Positions 16,274 to 23,702 of a stretch of DNA of 64,000 nt are shown here, in pieces. Within the stretch, counting starts at the first letter, position 1; every line of letters starts with the position of its first letter. The notes below the pieces were generated by a model. It made no database searches, was not told the DNA's origin, and saw only the letters and a program-made list of their open reading frames with translations. The translations under genes and the position numbers were made by a program. Origin of the DNA: Bordetella petrii (GTDB taxonomy: Bacteria; Pseudomonadota; Gammaproteobacteria; Burkholderiales; Burkholderiaceae_B); NCBI RefSeq assembly GCF_017356245.1, contig NZ_JAFMZZ010000001.1, positions 2,087,490-2,151,489 on the forward strand, in the 5' to 3' direction.

Positions 16274-17242
16274 ATGCAAGCGATCCGGAAGTTCATGGTG
16301 GGCGCCGCGGCGGCCACGCTGTGCGCCACCGCCCTGGCGGCGCAGCCGTATCCGTCCCGGCCGATTACGCTGGTCAACCCCTATGCCGCGGGCGGTCCGG
16401 CCGATACGCTGGGCCGCGCCCTGGCGCGCGAACTGGAAAAGCAGCTGGGCCAGCCCGTGGTGGTGGAAAACAAGGCCGGCGGCGGCGCATCCATCGGCAC
16501 GCAGATCGTGGCGCGCGCCCAGCCCGACGGCTACACGCTGCTGCTGGGCACCGCGGCCGCCCATATCGTCACGCCCCTGATGCAGCACACGCAGTATGAC
16601 GGCGTCAAGGATTTCCGCTTTATCGGCATCGTGGGCAACCAGCCCAACATGCTGGTGGTGAATCCCAAGCTGGGCGTGAAATCGGTGGGCGAGCTGATCG
16701 CGCTGGCGCGCAAAGAGCCCGGCAAGCTGAACTATGGATCGGCGGGGCCGGGCAGTTCGCCGCACCTGGGCGCCGAGCTGTTCCGCCAGCGCGCCGGTAT
16801 CGAGCTGGTGCACATTCCGTACAAGGGCGCCGCGCCGGCCATCAACGACCTGGTGGGCGGGCAGGTGGATATGGCCGTGCTGAACCTGGCGGCCAGCCTG
16901 CAGTTCATCAAGGACGGCCGCCTGGTGGCGTTGGCCTATGCCGCCAAAGACCGCTCGCCGCTGCTGCCCGACGTGCCCACGCTGGCGCAGGCCGGCATCA
17001 AGGGGGCCGAGTCGGCCTCGTGGTACAGCCTGGCGGCGCCGGCCGGCACGCCGGACGCGCTTGTCGACCGCTTGAACAAGGCCGTCAATGCGGTGAACCA
17101 GGATCCGGCCTACCGCAAGCAGATGGCCTCTCAGGGGGTGGAGCTGTGGAGCATGACGCCGCAGCAGGCGGCTGATTTCGTGCGCAAAGACCAGCAGGTG
17201 CTGACCGGGCTGGTGAAGGGCGCGGGGCTGGTCAAGCAGTAA
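16274..17242 (+). CDS. Bug-family periplasmic solute receptor
   Basis: 322 aa. Signal peptide up to about residue 22 (ATALAA), then QPYPSRPITLVNPYAAGGPAD, VVVENKAGGG and PDGYTLLLG. The pocket-lining YAAGGPAD differs from the FSPGGGSD of the receptor at 9097, suggesting a different ligand. Third gene of the box-3 operon. An AGGAGA ribosome-binding site precedes ATG 16274. Confidence 0.92.
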   Translation: MQAIRKFMVGAAAATLCATALAAQPYPSRPITLVNPYAAGGPADTLGRALARELEKQLGQPVVVENKAGGGASIGTQIVARAQPDGYTLLLGTAAAHIVTPLMQHTQYDGVKDFRFIGIVGNQPNMLVVNPKLGVKSVGELIALARKEPGKLNYGSAGPGSSPHLGAELFRQRAGIELVHIPYKGAAPAINDLVGGQVDMAVLNLAASLQFIKDGRLVALAYAAKDRSPLLPDVPTLAQAGIKGAESASWYSLAAPAGTPDALVDRLNKAVNAVNQDPAYRKQMASQGVELWSMTPQQAADFVRKDQQVLTGLVKGAGLVKQ

Positions 17243-17278
17243 TGCGAGCGGGCCGGCGCGCGGCCGGCCCCGGGGCCA

Positions 17279-18235
17279 TCAGGCCGCCAGCAGGTCCGAG
17301 CCGCGCGCCAGGGCCTGGCGCGCGTCGCGCACCAGCTCGGCCACCACGTCGCCGGCCGGCTGCAGGGCATCGATCAGGCCGGCGCTCTGGCCGGCTTCGA
17401 CCTTGCCCTGTTCAACGTCGCCATCTTTGGCGGATTGCTTGAGCGACCGTGCGGCGAACAGGGCGTCGAGTTCGGCGTCGGCCGCGCCGGCGCGTTCGGC
17501 GGCGGCGTATTCGCGGGCGTAGGCATTGCGCAGCATGCGTACCGGCGAGCGGCCCCGCCCGACCAGGGTGGTGTCGGCCACGCCGGCCGCCAGCACGGCT
17601 TGCTTGTAGGCGGCGTGCAGGCCGGATTCGGGGGTAAGCAGGAAGCGCGTGCCCAGCTGTGCGCCGTCGGCCCCCAGGCACAATGCCGCGGCCACACCCG
17701 CGCCGTCGGCAATGCCGCCGGCCACGGCGAACGGAATCTCGATGGCGCGGGCCACCGCGCGGGCCAGCACCAGCGTGCCGATTTCGTCGGGCCCGGGATG
17801 TCCGCCGGCCTCCAGGCCGACGGCGATGACCGCGTCCACGCCGGTCGCCTGCGCCTTGCGGGCGTGCATCGGGCTGGCCACCACCTGCAGCCACTTGATG
17901 CCCGCGTCGCGCGCGCGGCCCAGGTGTTTTTGCGGGCCGCCCTGCGAAGCGATGATGACGGGCACGCGCTCGGCCACGGCGATGTCCATGTGTTCTTGCG
18001 CCCGCTTGTTGTACAGCGGGATGTTGACTGCGAACGGCGCGTCGGTGCCGGCCCGCACGGCCTGGATGGCCGCCAGCAGGTCTTGCGGGTACATGGGGCC
18101 GGATGCGATGGTGCCCAGCCCGCCGGCGCGCGATACCGCCAGGGCCAGCGCGGCATTCGACGAGGCCCAGCTCATGCCGCCCTGGATGATGGGGTAGCGC
18201 AGGCCGAGCAGGCGGGTCAGGCGGGTCTGGAGCAT
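17279..18235 (-). CDS. Nitronate monooxygenase / 2-nitropropane dioxygenase family flavoprotein
   Basis: 318 aa TIM-barrel FMN enzyme. IIQGGMSWAS near the N-terminus, LEAGGHPGPD with the presumed catalytic His146, and the phosphate-binding ALGADGAQLGTRF-type segment (here LGADGAQLGTRF) define the family, which oxidises alkyl nitronates; FabK-type enoyl reductases share the fold. It converges with the Bug gene, and box 4 lies 50 bp upstream, so it probably belongs to the MarR cluster. A role in nitro-compound catabolism is possible but unproven. Confidence 0.88.
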   Translation of the reverse strand: MLQTRLTRLLGLRYPIIQGGMSWASSNAALALAVSRAGGLGTIASGPMYPQDLLAAIQAVRAGTDAPFAVNIPLYNKRAQEHMDIAVAERVPVIIASQGGPQKHLGRARDAGIKWLQVVASPMHARKAQATGVDAVIAVGLEAGGHPGPDEIGTLVLARAVARAIEIPFAVAGGIADGAGVAAALCLGADGAQLGTRFLLTPESGLHAAYKQAVLAAGVADTTLVGRGRSPVRMLRNAYAREYAAAERAGAADAELDALFAARSLKQSAKDGDVEQGKVEAGQSAGLIDALQPAGDVVAELVRDARQALARGSDLLAA

Positions 18236-18284
18236 GGCGGGACGTGTATCCGATGAACGATCGAGGCTGCCATTCTTGCCGATA

Positions 18285-18303
18285 TCGTTGATTTTAGCAA
18301 CTA
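18285..18303. promoter_or_regulatory. MarR-type operator, box 4
   Basis: TCGTTGATTTTAGCAACTA, with inner arms GTTG and CAAC, upstream of the nitronate monooxygenase start. It matches box 3 at 14 of 19 positions. Confidence 0.48.
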
Positions 18304-18340
18304 TATTGGCGAGCGGCCGCGCGCCGTGTCCGCCTTGTCA

Positions 18341-18369
18341 GATGTCTGACTCCGCAGGTGTCAGATATC
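18341..18369. repeat. Inverted-repeat family, locus R2 (single unit)
   Basis: Arms GATGTCTGAC and GTCAGATATC around TCCGCAGGT; nine Watson-Crick pairs and one G-T pair. It lies 55 bp upstream of hairpin-element copy 2. Confidence 0.65.
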
Positions 18370-18424
18370 GAAATGTGCCACGATGGAGCCGGCTTTGGGG
18401 GGCTGAGGTTTGCGTTCCTGGCCC

Positions 18425-18557
18425 GTCCCGCGTCGTCCGGTCGGGCGGTGTCGGCGCACGTGCGTCGGGCTCGGGCGCATGCAGGCGCCCTCGGCCTGCT
18501 GCGCAGGCTGCCCCGCCGCCCAACGCGCCGACACCGCCCGACCGGACGCCGCGGGAC
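18425..18557. repeat. Long-stem hairpin element, copy 2 (complete)
   Basis: Bases 18425-18457 pair with 18525-18557 at 32 of 33 positions (T18433/C18549 mismatched). The 67-nt centre, 18458-18524, is identical to that of copy 1 and contains hairpins 18473-18490 and 18494-18508. Compared with copy 1 the stem differs at four pairs, and both partners have changed each time (for example G8-C108 becomes T18441-A18541), so pairing is preserved. It has no coding potential that I can see. It could be a structured RNA, a hairpin DNA substrate or a non-autonomous mobile element. Confidence 0.85.
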
Positions 18558-18622
18558 TCGATCAGTGAATTCGAACCGCCGCATAGCGCCCATCCCGCAG
18601 GAGGGGGGAGGGCCAGCAGCCA

Positions 18623-18756
18623 GGTGTCTGACTCCGCAGGTGTCAGACACCGAAGCGGGCAGCGATTGTCTCAATAGCACGGTGTCTGGCACCCGAGGAG
18701 CCAGACACCTGGGCATGCCAATAGCACGGTGTCCGGCACCTGCGGAGCCGGATACC
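18623..18756. repeat. Inverted-repeat family, locus R3 (three units)
   Basis: Unit A has arms GGTGTCTGAC/GTCAGACACC (18623-18651). Unit B, in the opposite orientation, has GGTGTCTGGC/GCCAGACACC (18681-18709). Unit B' has GGTGTCCGGC/GCCGGATACC (18728-18756). The A-B spacer contains GATTGTCTCAATAGCACG. The rest of the 538-bp gap between 18236 and 18773 shows no gene. Confidence 0.72.
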
Positions 18757-18773
18757 TGGGCTTCACTTCAGGA

Positions 18774-19886
18774 TCAGGCCAGCGCCGGATAGTCGATATA
18801 ACCCTGCGCGCCGCCGCCGTAGAACGTGGCCTTGTCGGGTTCGTTCAGCGGCGCCTGTTCGCGCAGGCGGCGCACCAGGTCGGGGTTGGCGATGAACGGC
18901 TTGCCGAAGGCGATCAGGTCGGCCTGGCCGGTTTCGACGGCGCGTTCGGCCAGGCTGGCGTCGTAGTCGTTATTGGCCATCCAGGCGCCTTTGCCGCCGG
19001 CCTGGTGGTAGGCGTCGCGCAGGGCGGCGTAGTCGAACGGCTGCTCGCCCTGCTGGAAGTCGCGCGGGCCGCCGGTGGCGCCTTCGATGACGTGCACGTA
19101 GGCCAGGCCGTAGCCGGCCAGCTTGCGCACCGCGTAGTCGAACAGCGGCTGGGGCTGCGGATCGCTGGCGTCGTTGGCGGGCGTGACGGGCGAGATGCGG
19201 ATGCCGGTGCGGCCTGCGCCGATTTCGCCGGTGACCGCGTCCATGACCTGCACCAGCAGGCGGGCGCGGTTTTCGATGCTGCCGCCGTAGGCGTCGGTGC
19301 GCTGGTTGCTGCCCGAGCGCAGGAACTGGTCGATCAGGTAGCCGTTGGCGGCATGGACTTCCACGCCGTCGAAGCCGACTTCGATGGCGGCGCGCGCGGC
19401 GCGGCGATAGTCTTCGACGATGCCGGGCAGTTCGTCCAGCCGCAGCGCGCGCGGTTCGGACGTGGGCACGAATTCGCCGGTGCCGTCGGCATGTACCAGA
19501 TAGGTCTTGGAATTGGCGCGCAGCGCCGAGGGCGCCACCGGCGCGCCGTTATCGGGCTGCAGCGTCGTATGCGAAATGCGGCCCACATGCCACAGCTGCA
19601 CCACGATCTTGCCGCCGGCCGCGTGCACGGCGTCGACGACGCGCTTCCAGCCCGCCAGTTGCTCGGCCGAATACAGGCCGGGCACCTGGGCATAGCCCTG
19701 GCCCTGGTGGGTGATGGCGGTGGCCTCGGTGATGATCAGGCCGGCGCTGGCGCGCTGCGTGTAGTACGTGGCCATCATTTCAGTGGGCACGGCGCCGGGC
19801 GCGCGGTTGCGGGTAAGCGGCGCCATGACGACGCGATTGGACAGTTGCAGGTCGCCGGCGGCGATGGGGTCGAATATCGTGGGCAT
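18774..19886 (-). CDS. nemA: Old yellow enzyme family alkene reductase (NemA-like)
   Basis: 370 aa FMN enzyme that reduces electrophilic C=C bonds (N-ethylmaleimide, enones) and often nitro compounds with NADPH. MAPLTRNR carries T25, which tunes the flavin; H178 and N181 in VEVHAANGYL bind the substrate's electron-withdrawing group, and Y183 is the likely proton donor. ATG 19886 begins the conserved MPTIFDP; an upstream ATG at 19919 adds 11 unconserved residues. It is downstream of, and probably co-transcribed with, the arsR gene (42-bp gap), in the manner of nemR-nemA electrophile-defence operons but with a different repressor family. Confidence 0.93.
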   Translation of the reverse strand: MPTIFDPIAAGDLQLSNRVVMAPLTRNRAPGAVPTEMMATYYTQRASAGLIITEATAITHQGQGYAQVPGLYSAEQLAGWKRVVDAVHAAGGKIVVQLWHVGRISHTTLQPDNGAPVAPSALRANSKTYLVHADGTGEFVPTSEPRALRLDELPGIVEDYRRAARAAIEVGFDGVEVHAANGYLIDQFLRSGSNQRTDAYGGSIENRARLLVQVMDAVTGEIGAGRTGIRISPVTPANDASDPQPQPLFDYAVRKLAGYGLAYVHVIEGATGGPRDFQQGEQPFDYAALRDAYHQAGGKGAWMANNDYDASLAERAVETGQADLIAFGKPFIANPDLVRRLREQAPLNEPDKATFYGGGAQGYIDYPALA

Positions 19887-19928
19887 GATGAAGGCGGAGG
19901 TGGGGAAGGAAAAGGACAAGGCGCCCGG

Positions 19929-20222
19929 CTAGAGATCCTGGCCGAGCGTGCGCAGGAATGCCGCGATGGTGTCTTCGTTGCGCTTGTAGAAGATCCATTG
20001 GCCGATGCGGCGCGTGGTGACGAGCCCGGCGCGCTGCAGCACGGCCAGGTGCGTGGACATGGTCGATTGCGACAGGCCGCAGCGTTCGAACTGGCCGGCG
20101 CATACGCCGACTTCCAGCGGGTGTTCCTGGGTAGAGAAGTGCTTCTCGGGCTCTTTGAGCCATTGCAGGATGTCGCGGCGCACCGGGTTGGCCAGTGCCT
20201 TGATGATGAGATCGATGTCCAT
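19929..20222 (-). CDS. ArsR-family repressor with a Cys pair beside the recognition helix
   Basis: 97 aa single-domain winged HTH. The helix-turn-helix (SQSTMSTHLAVLQRAGLV, 51-68) and the beta-wing (TRRIGQWIFYKR) are clear. The classical ELCVCDL metal site is absent; instead C41 and C48 lie just before the recognition helix. These could sense thiol-reactive electrophiles, which would suit the downstream alkene reductase, though a metal or other ligand cannot be excluded. A perfect 9-bp-arm palindrome lies 34 bp upstream. Confidence 0.9.
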   Translation of the reverse strand: MDIDLIIKALANPVRRDILQWLKEPEKHFSTQEHPLEVGVCAGQFERCGLSQSTMSTHLAVLQRAGLVTTRRIGQWIFYKRNEDTIAAFLRTLGQDL

Positions 20223-20256
20223 GCGGGCAGGTTCTTGAATCGGGTTTTCTCGAATT

Positions 20257-20280
20257 ATATATCTATTAATCTAGATATAT
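20257..20280. promoter_or_regulatory. Operator of the arsR-nemA operon
   Basis: Perfect inverted repeat ATATATCTA-6-TAGATATAT in an AT-rich patch upstream of the ArsR start. Arm length and spacing fit ArsR-family operators, so autoregulation is likely. Confidence 0.62.
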
Positions 20281-20337
20281 CAATATTCGGTTTTGCCAGC
20301 CTGCCATGCAGGGCAAGGCGGGGCGCGTCGCGCCTGC

Positions 20338-21141
20338 CTAGCTGTCGTGCAGATACGCCTGCGGCGGCGAGCCCAGCGCGCGGCGGAACATCGCGCTGAA
20401 CGCGCTGGGGCTGCGGTAGCCCAGTTCCGCCGCCACCCGCGCCACCGGCTGCCCCAGCGACAGGCGGTGCAGCGCATCGGCCAGCCGCACCTGCTGTACC
20501 CATTGCCGGTAGTTCAGGCCCAGTTCGGCCTGGAACAGGCGGATCAGGGTGCGGCCGCTGGCGCCCACCTCGTCGCCCCAGTCGTCCACGGTGCGCGCCA
20601 GGCCGGGCTGGGCCAGAATGGCCCGGCAGACCGTCTGCAGGCGGCGGTCGTGCGGCCACGGAATCTGTATGGGAACGACCGGCGCCGCCCGCAGCTCGGT
20701 AAGCAGCAGCGCGGCGATCTGCCCGCCGCGGCCGTCCAGCGCGTACTCGATGGGTTCGGCCGCCAGCGCCAGGATCAGTTCGCGCAGCAGGCCCGACACC
20801 TCGACCACCTGGCAGCGGTCCCACAGCGTATCCGCCGCGTTGGCGTGCACATACAGGGTGCGCATCGACACCTTGCCCACCATCTGGATGCCGTGGATGG
20901 TGCCGGGCGGCACCCACAGCGCGCGCAGCGAGGGCAGGGTCCAGAAGCCGTCGGGCGTGCTGACGCGCATCACGCCTTCTATGGCGTACACCAGCTGGCC
21001 GCGCGGGTGGCTGTGCGGGCCGGTGGTGTCGCTGGGCACGAAATCCTTGGCCATGGCCGTGACCAGGCGCGGCACGTGCTGGTAGTCGTCGGCAAGGCGG
21101 CTGCGGGCGGGGTCGGCGGGCGGGATCGGTCGGCGGGGCAT
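20338..21141 (-). CDS. AraC-family regulator with N-terminal cupin (NimR-like)
   Basis: 267 aa. A cupin-type sensor domain comes first (about 25-105; HSHPRGQLVYAIEGVMRV), then two HTH motifs (about 165-265; DEVGASGRTLIRLFQ and VAAELGYRSPSAFSAMFRR). E. coli NimR, which controls a divergent MFS efflux pump, has the same layout, and here too an MFS gene is divergent. ATG 21141 gives the shorter protein; ATG 21189 would add 16 residues. Confidence 0.88.
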   Translation of the reverse strand: MPRRPIPPADPARSRLADDYQHVPRLVTAMAKDFVPSDTTGPHSHPRGQLVYAIEGVMRVSTPDGFWTLPSLRALWVPPGTIHGIQMVGKVSMRTLYVHANAADTLWDRCQVVEVSGLLRELILALAAEPIEYALDGRGGQIAALLLTELRAAPVVPIQIPWPHDRRLQTVCRAILAQPGLARTVDDWGDEVGASGRTLIRLFQAELGLNYRQWVQQVRLADALHRLSLGQPVARVAAELGYRSPSAFSAMFRRALGSPPQAYLHDS

Positions 21142-21271
21142 GGCGGCGGTTATGTCATTTTGGCGACGAAAGTTGGCACTTCCGCGCATCCAGGACTTTA
21201 TACACTGATTGCTTCGCGCGCCGCGGCCCGCGCCTGGTTCGGGTGCCGCCTTTGATATCCGCTGCTACGCC

Positions 21272-22543
21272 ATGACTTCCACGCCTTCCGCCGGCGCCGT
21301 GCCGGCTTCCGGATCCGCCACCGCTTTCAAAGTACTGGGCGCCATCAGCGTGGCCCACATGATGAACGACATGATCCAGTCGATCCTGTTGGCCATCTAT
21401 CCCATGCTGAAGGATTCGTTCAATCTCAGCTTCGCCCAGATCGGCCTAATCACGCTGACCTACCAGATTGCCGCGTCGCTGCTGCAACCCTGCATCGGCC
21501 TGTATACCGACAAGCGGCCCACCACGTATTCGCTGCCCATAGGCATGGGCTTTACCCTGGTGGGCCTGCTGCTGCTGGCTTTCGCCCCTTCGCTGCCGTA
21601 CTTGCTGGTGGCCGCGGCGCTGGTGGGCACCGGGTCGTCGGTGTTCCACCCGGAATCGTCGCGCGTGGCCCGCATGGCCTCGGGCGGGCGCCACGGCCTG
21701 GCGCAGTCGCTGTTCCAGGTGGGCGGCAATGTCGGGTCGGCGCTGGGGCCGCTGCTGGCGGCGCTGTTCATCATTCCGCACGGGCAGGCCAGCGTGGCCT
21801 GGTTCTCGCTGGCCGCCCTGTTTGGCATCGTGGTCCTGGTGGGCATCGGCCGCTGGTACGGCGCCAACCGGGCGCTGCTCAAGCCCAAGGCCCGCGTGGC
21901 GGGCGACGCCGATGCGCCGGGCCGCGCCAAGGTGATGTGGGCGCTGGGCATCCTGGGCGTGCTGATTTTCTCCAAGTATTTCTACCTGGCCAGCCTGAAC
22001 AGTTATTTCACCTTCTACCTGATGGACAAGTTCGACCTGTCGGTGCGTTCGGCGCAACTGTATCTGTTCCTGTTCCTGGCGGCGGTGGCGTTCGGCACCG
22101 TGGCGGGCGGGCCGGTCGGCGACCGTGTCGGGCGCAAGATCGTGATCTGGGTGTCCATCCTGGGCGTGGCGCCGTTCACGCTGCTGCTGCCGCATGCCAA
22201 CCTGTTCTGGACCGGCGTGCTGGTGGTGGTGATCGGGGTGGTGCTGGCGTCGGCGTTTTCGGCCATCGTGGTGTATGCCCAGGAACTGGTGCCTGGCAAG
22301 GTGGGCATGATCGCCGGCCTGTTCTTCGGCTTTGCCTTCGGCATGGGCGGCCTGGGCGCGGCGGCGCTGGGCAAGCTGGCCGACATGACCAGCATCGCCT
22401 ATGTGTACCAGGTGTGCGCCTACCTGCCGCTGCTGGGCATCGTGGCGTTCCTGCTGCCCGACATCGAACGCAAGAAACCCCAGGCCGCCGGGCTGGTGCT
22501 GAGCCCGCAGATGGGCGGCACCGAAACCAGGCTGGACAAATAG
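21272..22543 (+). CDS. MFS transporter, fosmidomycin-resistance (Fsr) family
   Basis: 423 aa with about 12 predicted membrane segments. VAHMMNDMIQSILLAIYPML in the first helix and FHPESSRVARMASGGR in the first half are typical of Fsr-type drug/H+ antiporters. An MFS motif A-like VGDRVGRKI is in the second half. ATG 21272 is chosen because the 21 residues encoded upstream in frame (from 21209) do not look like protein. It is divergent from the AraC-type regulator. The stop overlaps the -35 region of the tRNA promoter. Confidence 0.9.
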   Translation: MTSTPSAGAVPASGSATAFKVLGAISVAHMMNDMIQSILLAIYPMLKDSFNLSFAQIGLITLTYQIAASLLQPCIGLYTDKRPTTYSLPIGMGFTLVGLLLLAFAPSLPYLLVAAALVGTGSSVFHPESSRVARMASGGRHGLAQSLFQVGGNVGSALGPLLAALFIIPHGQASVAWFSLAALFGIVVLVGIGRWYGANRALLKPKARVAGDADAPGRAKVMWALGILGVLIFSKYFYLASLNSYFTFYLMDKFDLSVRSAQLYLFLFLAAVAFGTVAGGPVGDRVGRKIVIWVSILGVAPFTLLLPHANLFWTGVLVVVIGVVLASAFSAIVVYAQELVPGKVGMIAGLFFGFAFGMGGLGAAALGKLADMTSIAYVYQVCAYLPLLGIVAFLLPDIERKKPQAAGLVLSPQMGGTETRLDK

Positions 22544-22560
22544 GAATTTTCCGCTATAAT
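22533..22560 (+). promoter_or_regulatory. Promoter of second tRNA-Arg
   Basis: TGGACA (22533-22538), 16 bp, then TATAAT (22555-22560). The -35 element is inside the last codons of the MFS gene. Confidence 0.62.
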
Positions 22561-22575
22561 TTCGCCTCTTTACCA

Positions 22576-22652
22576 GCGCCCGTAGCTCAGTTGGATAGAG
22601 TACTTGGCTACGAACCAAGGGGTCGTGGGTTCGAATCCTGCCGGGCGCGCCA
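22576..22652 (+). tRNA. tRNA-Arg (anticodon ACG), second copy
   Basis: Identical over 77 nt to the gene at 5680-5756, including the encoded CCA. The anticodon is at 22610-22612. The promoters differ, but the downstream terminator hairpin is closely related, so the duplicated unit covered the gene and its terminator. Confidence 0.98.
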
Positions 22653-22655
22653 AAT

Positions 22656-22695
22656 TCAAAAAGGGTCTCCATTGCGAGGCCCTTTTTCTTTTTGC
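22656..22695 (+). terminator. Rho-independent terminator of second tRNA-Arg
   Basis: AAAAAGGG pairs with CCCTTTTT and TCTC with GAG in the upper stem, followed by CTTTTT. It resembles the terminator at 5762-5795. Confidence 0.85.
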
Positions 22696-22712
22696 GGCGC
22701 GCATGGGGCATA

Positions 22713-22828
22713 GGGGTCGGGCTCCCGCAGGGTGCCTGACCCCGAAGTGTGCGGCGATTGTCTCAATCTAGGTGGGCGGCGACTGTCTCAATCGTATGGT
22801 GTCAGGCACCCTGCGGGAGCCTGACACC
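22713..22828. repeat. Inverted-repeat family, locus R4 (two units, duplicated spacer)
   Basis: Unit A: GGGGTCGGGC/GCCTGACCCC (22713-22743). Unit B: GGTGTCAGGC/GCCTGACACC (22798-22828). The spacer holds an 18-nt near-duplicate, GCGGCGATTGTCTCAATC at 22751-22768 and GCGGCGACTGTCTCAATC at 22776-22793. Confidence 0.72.
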
Positions 22829-22880
22829 TGGGCGCCCCGTGCGGGCGGACCGCCGGCGCCGGATCGCATCGCCCTCCGTT

Positions 22881-22908
22881 TTCGTATAATCGTATACAAT
22901 TATACGAA
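22881..22908. promoter_or_regulatory. Operator of the GntR-Bug-PrpD operon
   Basis: Perfect 10-bp arms TTCGTATAAT and ATTATACGAA around CGTATACA, 20 bp upstream of the gntR start. The central GTATAC is a common GntR/FadR-subfamily core. It probably covers the promoter and mediates autorepression. Confidence 0.62.
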
Positions 22909-22928
22909 CGATATCTGGAGCCGACTTG

Positions 22929-23633
22929 ATGGACTGGCTGTTCAACCCCGTGGCCGATGGCGAATTCGAAGAAATCAAGAACACTTCGCTGGGCAAGCTG
23001 GTGCGCGACCAGTTGCTGGGCCAGATCCTGTCGGGCGCGGTCGCGCCCGGGCAGGCGTTGCGCGAATCCGAACTGGTCGAACGCCTGAAGGTCTCGCGCG
23101 TGCCGGTGCGCGAGGCGCTGCGCGAGCTGGAAAGCTCGGGGCTGGTGGTGTCGCGCAAGCATTCGGGCGTGTACGTGCGCCAGCTCAGCGACGACGAAGT
23201 GCGCGACCTGTACCAGTTCCGCGCCTTGCTCGACAGCCATGCCGGGCGCGTCGCCTCGCGCCTGCCCGCCGAACGGCGGCAGGCCTTGGTGCGGGAGCTG
23301 GAAGGCTGCACCGAAGCCATGGACGGCGCCATCCATGCCAGCAACCCGCAGGCCTATTACCGCGAGAACCTGCGGTTTCACTGGTTGTTCATCGATTACG
23401 CCGGCAACAAGGAAATCGCAAAGTCGTACCGCGAGGTCATCCAGAAGCTGCACCTGGCGCGCTTGAAGAACCTGTCCACCGATTCCCACCGCCAGCAGTC
23501 CAACGCCGAACACAAGCAGATCGTGAAGGCGCTGCGCGACTCGACCACCATGGCGCATTCCGACTACTGCGCCGAACTGCTCGACCATCACGTCACCCAC
23601 GCCCACGAGCGGCTGTCGGGCCTGGCGGAATAA
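22929..23633 (+). CDS. GntR-family regulator (FCD domain)
   Basis: 234 aa. The winged HTH is at about 15-85 (ESELVERLKVSRVPVREALRELESSGLV); the all-helical FCD ligand domain follows (LYQFRALLDSHAG... to HHVTHAHERL) with His residues placed to bind metal. FCD regulators respond to carboxylic acids. ATG 22929 follows GGAG; the TTG just before it is not needed. It is the first gene of an operon with Bug, MmgE/PrpD and D-2-hydroxyacid dehydrogenase genes. Confidence 0.92.
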   Translation: MDWLFNPVADGEFEEIKNTSLGKLVRDQLLGQILSGAVAPGQALRESELVERLKVSRVPVREALRELESSGLVVSRKHSGVYVRQLSDDEVRDLYQFRALLDSHAGRVASRLPAERRQALVRELEGCTEAMDGAIHASNPQAYYRENLRFHWLFIDYAGNKEIAKSYREVIQKLHLARLKNLSTDSHRQQSNAEHKQIVKALRDSTTMAHSDYCAELLDHHVTHAHERLSGLAE

Positions 23634-23702
23634 GCCGGCAAGTTTTTTACCGCGGCTGCCGGCCGCGGCTTTCATCACATCCGTTCATCGGAGGAGACAA
23701 TC

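Noticed and set aside
18236..18773. A small protein or CRISPR array in the 538-bp gene-free gap
   Set aside because: The repeats are inverted, uneven in spacing and few, unlike CRISPR; short frames here are not shared between the two hairpin-element copies.
5757..22575. The DNA between the two tRNA-Arg genes as a genomic island
   Set aside because: There is no integrase, no att-like partial tRNA repeat and no change in base composition; both tRNAs are complete with their own terminators.
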